Assembly: GCF_051020985.1 (NCBI RefSeq)
Contig: NC_135000.1
Coordinates: 22,784,784-22,848,783 of the forward strand
DNA: 64,000 bases
Reading direction: 5' to 3'
DNA from: Nomia melanderi
Taxonomy: Eukaryota; Arthropoda; Insecta; Hymenoptera; Halictidae
Below the pieces are notes generated by a model. It did not search any database. It saw nothing but the letters and a program-made list of their open reading frames with translations, and had not been told where the DNA came from. This document shows, one piece after another, positions 50,244 to 61,733 of the stretch; positions within the stretch are counted from its first letter, which is position 1; every line of letters begins with the position of its first letter. A program made the position numbers and the translations under genes.

Positions 50244-53200
50244 ACAGCAGGCGGCTGTCTGTAAAATTCCACGATTGGTGGAAGTCATTTTCCGTAACTT
50301 TATCCAATCGGAGATATCCGTTAAAGCTCCTTCTTTTAAGGAAATTACATTTATAAGGGAGCATGCGGAGACAAAATGTTTTACGAATTAAAGAGTAAGC
50401 ACGGTACACGTCGTTACGTTTTCTGCAGTGCGCAAAATAAAACTGTTGCATCCTGATTGTGAACACTCATCTGGATTCCTATCCAAATAACTCACGTCTC
50501 TCCAATTTGTAGGGTGACAAATTTCTTAAACATCTTGATGTCTGAACACAATGTATAAGTAAGAAACTACAAAGTAAAATTTCATCAAATATTCTTTGCT
50601 ATACGTATGTCGTAAAACATATCTGCTAAAAATATCCCACCTCGTATACCGTCGTCCGATACCCCGGTATTATCATCTTTCTCGGTAGCAGTGCAGTTAA
50701 TGCAGAATGAGGATCGAGTTATTGAAGATAAGGTTATGTAACGGTGAGATTAATCTCGATACGAGTTTGATCGGTAGGGTGTCCATCTGGCCGGGGGAAC
50801 AAGATCCTGAGTGAATTTAGTGCGCTCTAACGCAGCCATAAAAGTCCCTCGGCGTTCCCTCACTGTAGCAAATTCTTCGAGGCGTCCCGTTGGCCGCAGA
50901 ACCTCGAAATTCCACGGGAATTCCAGGCACGACCGGTCACCTAATACTCGGCTAATCCGAGCGCGATCGACGAAAGAAGATTAGGGGCAAAGCTCGCCCT
51001 CGAATTGATAGCCGAGAGTTGCTCGGGATCGGGCACAATATTTTTACTCGACGCGTGATCTGGAATTATCCTCCCATCGTTTTGATACCTCCGTCGAAAG
51101 GTCCCGCAGGAAACTGGAACCAGTTGGCTCGCGAAGCTTCTTCGGTTACACGCAGCTAGACTTTTCTCCCTCGCTCCCCCTAACGACTGCTCGAAGGAAT
51201 TAGGAATATTTCCAAAGAGGATCCCGGCGACCGTGAAAGCGAGATTGACGTTAAGTAGCGCGTTAAGTGGAAAAAGAAATTCCTGGATTGTCACGTGGAC
51301 GGTCGAAAGTGAACATCAATTCTTTTTTAACGAGGGATATCGTTGATGCAGTTACCGTGGCAACGAATGTGACACGAAAGTTGTACAAAATGTAGAAATT
51401 GTAATACTATTCTCGCATTTGTGTTCGTGCTCGAGGTTTTTCTTCGAGTTTATCTCTTCTATTGGACAGTTTAATATTAGCCACATCTATCGTTCCAATC
51501 TCTGCATGCAGTCATTAACAGTAAGGATAAATTCAAATTTTTATAGCATCGTAGAGCGAACGTCTAACCTGTGAATGAACAATGCGTTTACGAGTGACAG
51601 ACTCGCCACGGTCCTGCATCCGAATCGTGGACGGCCGAGAAGAAAAAGAGAACGCTGGTGGAAACGGATTTGCATGGCAGCATGTGTGTGGTACCAAGCG
51701 GCGTGTGGCGCCGTGCGTTTGTGCGTTCATGCGTGTCTTTGCTCGTAACCGAGGCTGCTCCAATTTGAGGCCCGAGCCGCACATACTGTGCTTCCGTCGA
51801 CACGCGATATAATGTTATCCGGCATGCGAAGTCAACGTTGCGCGCGGCTTCCAATCGCGTGTCATTATCCTCGCGGTCGCTATCTTGCGGTGCAAGTCCT
51901 TTGAGTTTCTACGATTCCGTTCAGTTCTTTTCCATGTCGACATCGCCCCTCTAAAAGGAATTTTCTAATCCTCCTCGATGAAACCGTCTCGGTAATTCGT
52001 ATTTCCACCGTTCATTTGATCCGATTGTTTCATCGTGACAAAATCAGCAACGAAAATTTCTTCATTTCTCCGGATAAAACGCCTCTAAATTCCGACGGTT
52101 TTACAAAATCTTCGCAACTTGAGATTCTACGGTACTTCAGTGAAACTTTAATATATAGTTAAACTTCTATCCTCGAGTGAAGACGTTCTTAATGGCCGCG
52201 CTATTCGTGAACGCTTCAAAACGTTGAACGATAACTTTGTGAACAGTGACGATAAATCTTGGAAGCCGGCGTCGCGTCGGTCCCCCATGCGTGCTGACTC
52301 GTTCGGGTTCCGATGTTTCTCTTCCCCTGGCGACGCCGTGGTTTTCCTCGTTCCGCGCTGCGCGGCAATCGTCGCGGAGATCCGCGCGTATTAAATTTAC
52401 CGTGGCCTCATATGAGCCACGAAATTAAGCGATTTCGCGGGGCCACGTGGACTCGCTGCCTCGACGCTCCCGCGTGTAACGACGCCCGCGCTTCAATTAA
52501 GCAAGCACCGTCGGGATTATTAATTCCGAATTAATCCGCCGGGACACAGTATAACATTTCCGCCCTGCTATTTCGCGATTCGGGCGGGAAAACCGGAACG
52601 AACAACTTGTACGCACCGGGGACCCTTCCTATTTATATACAGAGTGATTCGAGGCTCTGGAACGGAACACTAGACGTACAAACATGTAATAAACGCTTCA
52701 ACGTCTGCCGAGGAACACGTTAATTTAGCGCAGCTTTCAACCTGTTTTAAACGAACTCTACGGCGCTACCTCGATAGTAATTCGTTCGGTTTAGTTACCT
52801 ATACGTTTATGTTCGAAAGGATATTTGGTCTTGACTCATTCACCGAGGAATGAAGACTAAATCGATCAAAAATAAATTTTGTAATAACGGTTCCGAAATT
52901 GTGCACAGTGGTTGTATACAGTAATTATATACAATAATTCCCTATTCCTTTGATTATCCATGCGTTCGCGTTCTAATGAATCTTCCATTTCGAAACGTTC
53001 GCCGGAGAAAGAGACGTAAACGACAACGAAACAACAACGAAACGTCAAACCGTTCCCTATAGAACGTCTCGTGACAAACGCATCGGAACGCACGAGCAAA
53101 ACGATCCACGGTTAGCGTCAGCTGTTTGTCGGAAACAACAATTATAGCCGGTATCGAAACCGTGGGCTCTCTCTCCGGCGCGGCACATCAACGTCGATAC

Positions 53201-53624
53201 GTCTTAGGCAAATGGTCCCGACGGCGGTGGTCGGTGAGATTAAGTTTAATTGGCCGGTGGACCCGGGCTGAATTGAGATTTATGAAGTAAATTCATTGTT
53301 TCGAGTCGCCACCGTGGACCACCAACACCGATCCCCGGGCTGCTCTGCTCGGCTCAGCCGCTCGCTCGCTCCCGTGGGCCCCGCTATCAAATAATGTCCC
53401 CCGCGACGAGGGGCGCGGAGAAACATCTGACAGCCAGGCTACTGTCGGCCCCCACGGATAAAAAGGGAAACGCTAACGGCTCGGCATCTATATCATCTTT
53501 ATTCCTGTTACACGGCACACTTGCATCGCGGGGACCTTTTTTTGTCCCCACCCCGTTGTAGACCGGCCCGGTTCACTCCGGGGCCCCTTGAGCATCTTCA
53601 TTTCGTGCGGTCTCTCCGCGGACG
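50244..53624. other. Gene-free unique sequence
   Basis: Frames up to 117 codons (50941-51294, minus) are unrecognised. AT-rich stretches (50480-50650, 51340-51560, 52670-52930) alternate with CpG-rich ones (51600-51850, 52260-52560). The words GTAGGGTGACA near 50511 and GTAGGGTGTCC near 50775 resemble transposon ends in the same orientation, but neither has an inverted partner. Confidence 0.55.
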
Positions 53625-53676
53625 GGAAGAACAGGAGAGAAAGAGAGTGAAAGAGAGACAAAGAGAGAGAGAAAGC
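53625..53676. repeat. (GA)n-rich purine microsatellite
   Basis: A purine run of about 52 bases with GAGA units and two interruptions by T or C. Its minus strand yields the serine-leucine run of a spurious frame (53488-53850). Confidence 0.85.
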
Positions 53677-56600
53677 GACTCTTCCCTTCCTTGCCACTTT
53701 ATCCGAACAACGAAATATATTGTGACCGTAACGTTCGATCCCTCGGCCAATCCCGGAACGTACGGCGCCGCTCTCCCGCGACCGATTCGCGCGACAATTA
53801 ATTGCCGCCATTAGGATACCCGTGCGCCCGGAGAATTCGAATATTTGCATGCAAAATGAAACGATTACATTGAGGAATGATACTGGGCTCCGTTCTGCGG
53901 GAGAGGCGGTTTCGATTACCTCCCCATTGAATTTTCATGTGAGGAACGGGCCGGTACCGATCCTCCGGATCGCATTAACTTTTATGATTCGGCGATTAGG
54001 CTGAGTTAATGCACCAGCCGCAATATACTGTGCGCCCCGAAGTTTCTCAATAAGAAAAGAATTTCTATTATAATTCTTTCGGTTACCGATCCATGAAGTA
54101 AGTCATCCAGCTCGATAATCTTTCGAAAGTGTACCTACGCTGAATTGTCGGCGAGATGTGAAATCGCCGATCAGCTCGGAACTGGCGAGGGAAAGACGTT
54201 CCCTCCGCTCGCTGAACCGCAGAATTTTATACGCCGGCGTATGAACAATTCTTCCCGACGATGAAAATGAAACGCGAACTTTCGCGATACCCCGCGTGCG
54301 ATCTCGGTTCACCTTTCATTTGCCAAACGCGTTCGCCGGGAAAATGGACGTTCGATTATTATTCTTGTGTCAGGATATGGATCCCAGTGAGCTTCCGCGG
54401 TTTAACGATCACCTCGTTGCCGATGCATCGCGGATGTAAAATCTGTCCCCGAGGCGTTCGGGGCTGTTTCACGGCGGTACCACCGTCGGCGAAACGTTTC
54501 GTAATTGGTGGTCGCGTTTCGAAGACCCGGAGAGGAGACCCGAGCGAGCGCCGGGACCCGAAAACACGGGGGCCACTTACGGGTCCGTTTCTAGGAAAGC
54601 CCTTTCCTGGACTCGGTCCCGAGGGGAAGCGAATCCGCGAATCGTGGGACTCTCGGCAGCTCGACGCCTGTTTCCCTCCGCGCGGAAACGGGGAACATAC
54701 CGATGACACGTGTTACGTGCGATTACCACGTGGTTCGCGCTCGCGCTCGCGGCCTTCGGACGTCCATTCCAATTCCCGGCGAGACAAGTCACGCGATTCG
54801 TTTTAAATAATTATCTATCTTCGGGATGCTAAGTGATTCGTCAACTGTACCGGCTGCTTCTGCTATGCAAACGTTTTTCTCGAACGCTCGTGGATTCACG
54901 GAACCCGAGGATTCGATGGATTGCAGGCATGTTTCACGCTTCGGGGTTACCGAAATCGTAAACATTATTTTTTCAGCGTCGTTTGTCAGCTTTGATTGAC
55001 GCGGTCATGCCAATGCTGATTTGTTCTTCGTTTCTCGATGTAACTGGCTTGGAATAGTTACGTGTAATACGCCTGCGTCTTTTCTCCGCGGTGATTTCTC
55101 TCGAAGATTTATTAATAATTAATATCCACGTCGGAAGACAGACAGTGAACTCAGACATTAATTGTCTTCTGTATGAATTGCATTAAGTAGCAATGATTTA
55201 TGTTGATGCATCGGTAAATTATTCGAATACTTCCTTTCTTCTGAACACCGCAACATGGATAACAGTGTCCGACCCTCAAATCTCGCATTATTCCTGTTCG
55301 CCCTGTTTCCCATCGGAATGCAGCCGAACACTATTCGCGGAACTGTTACCGAGTTCTGGTTCGGGACGTGCGCTATTTCCAGGGCGTACTGGAACTACTG
55401 CCGCGACAGAATCGTTCGCGAAGGCACGGCGACATTCGAACCGTAATGAAAGGCGAATCATCCGAACGGCTGGCGTAATTCCTGTGACTGGGATGCATGA
55501 GGGAAAAGCACGCGGCGGTAGCCCGAGGCCCGGCCGAGGATAATTAATAGCTTAATTTCAACCTATCAGGAAGTCGTTTCTCACGCGACCGCCGGCAACG
55601 CGCGTTTAGTGCTCAGGGAACTGTCCACTTTACAGTCTCGGGACGACACCGAAAAGAAGCCTTGTGAGAGGCCGACTGTAGGGATTTTTTACGAGTTCGT
55701 CGCACTGTAATCTACGAATTTAAGATTAGTTACAGGTGTGCGCGAACGGAGGATCGTAGCTAGGGAGACCCGCGAGTTGAAACGAGCCGCTCGGCCGTGT
55801 AGCTTCCACGACGGGCGAATTAAAAACTCAATCCCGACACGAGATGCCTCCCACGTAGCTGATTATCCTGGCCGGACGAGAGTCGGCGTTTCACCGGTTA
55901 TCTAATCGGCCGGTTAAAGGCGAAATTCTTCCGCGAATCTCCGCGCCGCGTCGCGCGCACGCTTCGCTGGCGTGCGGCTTTCGGCGGGGCCAACGGGAAT
56001 TAAGATGTATCGTCGAAATCTGGTGCGGGTAATTTGCATCCGTCGCGACGCCCACGCGGCCTTTCCGCCTCCGCGTTCTCCCGGCCCACCCGTCTGCGCC
56101 CGAAACACACCCATTCCTTGTGGCCTATTCGATTGTTCCGGCGAACGCGCTTTAAAAACCGTCCCCGGCACCGCGCGGACCTTGAACACGCTCGGGCATG
56201 CGTGCCCCTCGATTTTCGCCCGCCAAATTGTTCTCCATTAACGCCTGTAACGTTAGACCAGTTACTGTTCGAAACGCGATTGTCTGTTAATGCGTTGCGT
56301 GCTGGGAGGACCTCGCCTCGGGGCTGGGCCCGCAAATTCTTGCGGACGAATTGGAGTAGTTCGAATAGATGTTTGGAACGCTTTAGATGAATCATGGAAA
56401 GCCGTATTGTGTTATGTACGTATTCGTATGAATAAAGGAAAAATGGTAGGATGTTCTTTTTAATCGTGATCGTTTGAAATGAGTTTTTTAGACAGAGGGA
56501 TTAGTGTTATTATCCAGGCGTTAATTGAGATATCATTTTGGAAGGTTTAAATGGTTTTTCAATTTTTAATAATATACCCTTATCATTATACTGTTATATT

Positions 56601-58087
56601 TCAATTGCTTCTAGAATAAATTTCAACAAAGGGATGATTTATTCTTGATTTCTCATTTATTCCAAGGCAGCAGAGTTAATTTCCCAGCACTGCCAAGCGC
56701 GCTCGCAAAAATAAACGGTCGGGATGTCCGCAACAACCGGAAATCGCTCGCGTCCCGTGGCGAGAAGCACGCGTGTCATCGTCCAATTCGCGCGTCATGA
56801 TTTTTGTAACGTGGCGCGCGCGCACCGCGGCCCCGCGTCGAAGGATCGCGATTAATAGGGCGATCAGTGTGACGCCTTGTGACGGATTTAAGAGCGGGCG
56901 AATTTAGAGTAGGGCCCACGGGCCTCTGCGTTACGGCACCGCCGTGAGAGAGCCACCGATATTTTTATTCTCATTTTTATCTCCGCGCTCCGTGACCAAT
57001 CGTCGCGTGACGGTGTCCTCGACGGTCCGCACGGCCACAAAGAAACCATAAATAACGCGGGGAATTTAAACGCGACGCCGGAGCGGAGTGGAATCGTTCC
57101 GGGCAACGGACTCGTGTTCTGATTGTTTAATTAGTATACCTACGTAAGAAGTTTAATTGTCGGGCAGCGGTTATTTTCGTCCAATGACACTAGGTTGCTT
57201 AATAATCTAGCAGAAGGTAAAATAATGTCGTGCTATTATCGCTAAACAGAACAAAGGTCGAACTGAATTCTTCGCTTTGCAATACCAATGTACATTCAAC
57301 GCGAGGACTTCGAATTGTGTCCTACAAACGTAAACACAATCGAACATCGAACAACTAAAAGTTTACACAAGTACACATTAAACCTTCAATCGTAAACATC
57401 TCCCTCGCCCACATACGAGGGTTAACACTTCGACGAAATTCATCGAGCACGATGCTCGAACGGCGCACAGGATGAATCCTCGTACACCGCGGTCGAATGG
57501 AACGTCCGCGGAAACGGCGTGGCCTGGCGTGCCGCGGCTCCGCGTTACATCATGAAAGTAATGTCGCAAAATGATGATTGATGCGCCGCGTTAATCTCTT
57601 CCACGGCAACACGAAAGATAAATCTCGATAGTGATTTCATGTAAATGCGATTCATGCAAATTGCACGGGACAACGGTGGACAATCGCGGGGCGAACATAA
57701 AGGAATCAGGATGTCCTTAAATTCTGCAATTCATAAAGCGTCGCCCATTCACCGGGGTGGAGGCTCGTTTCGGTAATCCTTGTTTATGCGCCGGGAATTA
57801 AAGTTCCGAGAAACAAATTGTCCGGTGTTCGATTGAAAAAATGGGAACGCGAGCCAGGGGAAAAGTGGAGTGAGGATTGTTCCGTTAGGCCCGTTGTCCT
57901 CTTGTCCAGCCTCGAAGTGGATGGCGGCCGATTTAACCCCCGTCCGCGTTCGAATTGGCATGATTCGACGAGATGGTGGCGAGGAGAATCGGGTGGGTCG
58001 ATTTTACGACGGCCAATACACGGGCCGCGCGTACACGCGGGGTACGTAGGCGCGGATACGTGCCCGGCCGATCCCCCATACGTTATA
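53677..58087. other. Gene-free unique sequence
   Basis: The most notable frame is 54261-54806 (plus, 181 codons, ATG). It is arginine-, glycine- and proline-rich with a cysteine-containing first half and no recognisable domain. The minus strand is also open across 54359-54792, so composition is the likelier cause. Frames at 55914-56395 overlap on both strands in the same way. The part 56400-56650 is AT-rich and featureless. Confidence 0.5.
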
Positions 58088-58161
58088 TTAACACATTAGG
58101 CCCGCTCGCGTGCCAAAACCCCGTAAGCCGTAAGTAACAATAAGTAAGGGGCCATGGCCCC
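58088..58161 (+). mobile_element. Possible orphan end of a TTAA-type (piggyBac-like) element
   Basis: TTAA (58088-58091) is followed by CACATTAGGCCCGC, which has the CAC-start of many piggyBac-like ends. A perfect 14-bp palindrome, GGGGCCATGGCCCC (58148-58161), lies inside it. The MITE at 28561 has the same arrangement of a CAC end followed by a 14-bp palindrome. No inverted partner end was found in the following kilobase, so the element would be truncated or the likeness is chance. Confidence 0.25.
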
Positions 58162-59513
58162 CTACTCGACGATCGCGAGATGAGGATCATGGAAGGGGCC
58201 GCGGCGGGGGTAGGATGTGGCTCTCTCGAGGGAGGGTTTCGACGCCGGACACGATACACGGCCGTGTACCCGCGCACTCGCCTGTTCGCCGTTCCCCGTT
58301 CTTCCGTTTTGGGGAACGACACGCGTCACGCCACACAACCTGCCGGTTTTCCTTGCGGGTTCCCGAATATCAGTTGCCGGCTAGTAATTACCGGCAGCTC
58401 CTAGCGATCTAACGGCGAGCTGTATATTTTTGCTAATACCGCGGAGAATAATTGACTTTGATGCGAAATGATGGAGTTGCTGTATGATGAATTTGAAGCA
58501 GCGTGTAACGGTAGCCGAGACATTGGTTTTGATACCTTGGTTTTGAAATTGTTTAGATAATGGTCGACGTAGCTTTACGTTGTAGGTGAAGGTAGTATTT
58601 AGGCGTATACAATTAATCTATATTTATGAGAGTTTAATGGATCAGCCTATGTTGTTATAACTAATAGAATGAATTCCAGGGGAATTGTGATTTATGTGCT
58701 AAACCTGGGAAGAATATTAATCCTGCCGAATGGTGCATTAGAGTACAGAGTGCTCCACCTAGCGTCGCCGAAGAGAATACCTTTCTTCTACCTGTTTCTG
58801 GTACCCGTTCCATCGTTACACCTTACCCGGTTCACCGTAATAACAAACCTTCGATCACTTTCGCTAAAATGTAACTCGCTACGACCATCGGAAGACGTTA
58901 ACGACGCGGCCATCAGCCGACACGAATTCGAGCAGAATTACGAACAGGTGACGAGCTCGGTTTATCAGGATAATTCGAACATTGTGCGATCGATTATACA
59001 TTGAGATTGAATCAGTGGATCGCCACCCGTGAGCAAGCTGGTGCTGTTAAGTTTCGTCTGTTTCACGCGAATAAACGTGTCTCGGAGGAAGCGGCCGAGG
59101 AATTATCGTGTCGTGTTTTGGATTATACTGCCTGCATCTACCCGACGCAGCCGGCTGACGCACCTGCCGTCAATTCCCTCGGGAATCATCCGCTTCCTTG
59201 CATTCTTTTCACGTCGACGATCTTCTCTCGACGCATGTACCACTCGAAAATCGGCAATGAATCCTTTTCAATCTCGTCAAATTTCTCGGTGGAAGTCTGA
59301 AAAGCAGACGTTCTGAACTTTAGCGCACGCTGGAGTAGGTCCTATTCGAGCGACCGCTTTCTATACACGCGATAAGAAAAACGCCGGTTGAGAACCGCTT
59401 TGACCACACGCACACTCCTCGGTGGCTCCAATTAAGCGGGCAACATTAATTTCAACCACCCGGTCCGACCCCGCGGTTATCTCCTTCTCTCCTGCACCCG
59501 TCGTTTAGTCGAC
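58162..59513. other. Gene-free unique sequence
   Basis: Frames at 58669-59004 (111 codons) and 59001-59300 (99 codons) lie end to end on the plus strand in different phases. Neither has a recognised domain. A 6-bp-stem hairpin, TGCCGG and CCGGCA, flanks TAGTAATTA near 58380. Confidence 0.5.
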
Positions 59514-59588
59514 CCTCTCTCTTTCCCTCACCTTCCTTCTCGCTCCCTCTTTCCACCTCTCTTTCTGTTCCTCTCTCTCTCTTGCTCC
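59514..59588. repeat. Pyrimidine-rich (CT)n low-complexity tract
   Basis: About 75 bases almost entirely of C and T on the plus strand. The minus strand reads as a glutamate/arginine/glycine-rich frame (59452-59829), a simple-sequence product. Confidence 0.85.
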
Positions 59589-61711
59589 CGTGGATGTTCG
59601 CCTCTCTTACCGTCTTTGCTCGCGCGAGCCCTTTCCTCGTTCCTCCATCGCCTCCATTGCCTCCGCTCTCTCCTCCTTCCGCGCTCACGCACACACGCGA
59701 TCGGTCTCCTGCACGGTCACGCGTGCATTTTTGTCTTTGCGCGTGGGGATACGCTGATACTTTAATGTAATAATGTTGCGTAATTTCTTTGCCCCGTACC
59801 TTCGTGCCGTGGCGAGCGGCCGCGATCATTAGAGCCGATGGTGAAAATTAAAATGCTACACTTCTGCTGACGCCCGATTTTATTGCGCCCCGATATCGAA
59901 TGGGAGTCGACCGACGAAAATTGATCACACAGCGGGAACAGGTGCGTTTGTGTCGAAACACAGACGCGTTTAATTTTAACACTACAGAGTTTCAGGGATG
60001 AGGTGAGGGCCTTCCAGTTCACCAGTTATTAGACATGAGAATTGTACTTCTCTTGTCTAAATTTTCTCAAAATTGTGTAACAATCTGAGAATCCGTATTG
60101 AAGAGTCGTTACGAACTTTAAACCCATCATGTAACTCTAACTTCTGTCACAACGAACTTATAGAATTGCACATCAACTCAAAGCTTTCCAAAATAAAAAA
60201 TAACAAAAATGCATCTTACAAACGAGCCTGAAATTCATGGTTCAAACTATGCTAAACTGTTTCGCGGTGCCTAAAAATGTATCGTTTCCTCGCTCTTAAC
60301 CTTAATTGACCCATCGCTATACATGGAACAAAAGACTATTTAATCCTGTTAACGTGTCCGTTAAGCGACGAACGCCGGGAAAAAAGATTCTCAGGTGGAA
60401 CAAACCATTCTGTCCGCTGGATGGAAACTGTCTCACCGGAGACAAATTTTTTCCCCCGTTAATCACTGTGGCTCTATATATGAGCATGCCGAGTGTGCGA
60501 ACAGTATTGTCCCACGACGTGTTCGACTAAACGCATCTAAACAGCATTAAAACTAGACGCCGTGATTCACGTGTCTCCCATTTAACCTGAATCGCACGCG
60601 GCGAGCCGCCTTTTTTCCACTCGGTTAACTGACTGCTCTTTCCCAGCGGTTTGTTCAACGGAATCGGTTTGAATGGAGCGGTTAATAAGCGCAAAAACCG
60701 GACGTCTTTTATGCCAATTTGTTCGTGCGTTTTCTCGGCCGTTTCGCTGGCCGTTTCGCGGGAAACCGCTCTCGCGAAAGAACGGCGAATCGTTCCTCTT
60801 CGGCCGGGTGGGGCGTCGCGCCGTTTTCCGCGATGCGCGCACCATCCAGGTAACCCTTCTTGCGCGCGACTCGCCGGGAATCGTTTGTTGTTCCAACGAA
60901 ACTTCTATATTTATCCATCGGTTAAACGAAGGACCCCGTATTTGTTTCCATTCCCGTGTTCTCCGCGTCACGTCTCATTCCGGTTTTCTGGCTCTTTTTC
61001 TGCTTGGCCGTGCTGTCCTCGTTTCCCGTCTCCTCCGAGCCCTCCTAGTCCTTAGCAGTGCACTTTAGCGGTCTACCACCCCTGGCTGAAAGTGTTCGAT
61101 CGACATTGCGAGTGTGATCGATGGTGAAATTAGTTGCGTGTATATCAGGAACGAGGACTAGTATTATACGTAAAAAATATAGAATAAAGTCGATATTTAG
61201 GAGAAATATTGTACATGAAATGTACTCACAAGAAGATACTGTTTATCTGTGGAGATTGTGAAGATTAGTGATTTAAGTGATTTGACAAATTATCGGAAGC
61301 CTCTTAAAGTTCTTTATTGCTAAGGAGTTCAGTTTACATCTGGAGTTGATTCACCGAAGCATTCTATATTTTGCAAAGGAGTAAAATATATTCAATGTTA
61401 TTTATGCCTGATGACTATTATAATTTGTGTTCGATCTTCACGATTGACTAGGGTATTTTCTACTTTTAATAAACGATCGGATGGAATTCATTTTGCCAAG
61501 AGTAGCAGCATACGACAGAGCACGGCGAGCACAGCTAATACCCGCGACTTTCAGCGTGCAACATGCGCGCGCGCGCTAATTCGTCTCGGGACTTCGAGAC
61601 GGGCTTCTGTACATACAAGCAGAAGTGGTTTACTTTGCCGTTGGGATCGACTTCCTCGCCACACGCTTCGAGAAACACGCGAGTGTCTCTTCCTCGAGGG
61701 GGAGGTGAAGT
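59589..61711. other. Gene-free unique sequence
   Basis: Three overlapping frames of 129-134 codons at 60582-61068 (two plus, one minus) occupy the same CpG-rich stretch and are unrecognised. AT-rich sequence fills 60040-60260 and 61130-61420. Confidence 0.55.
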
Positions 61712-61733
61712 GAGCGAGCGAGCGAGCGAGCGA
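61712..61733. repeat. (GAGC)5 tetranucleotide microsatellite
   Basis: Five perfect GAGC units followed by a GAAC variant and CGCGCG. The minus-strand reading gives a repeated serine-leucine-alanine-arginine peptide, expected from the repeat. Confidence 0.9.

Noticed and set aside
60582..61068. Three overlapping frames of about 130 codons on both strands.
   Set aside because: Simultaneous openness in several frames shows stop-poor composition, not a gene.
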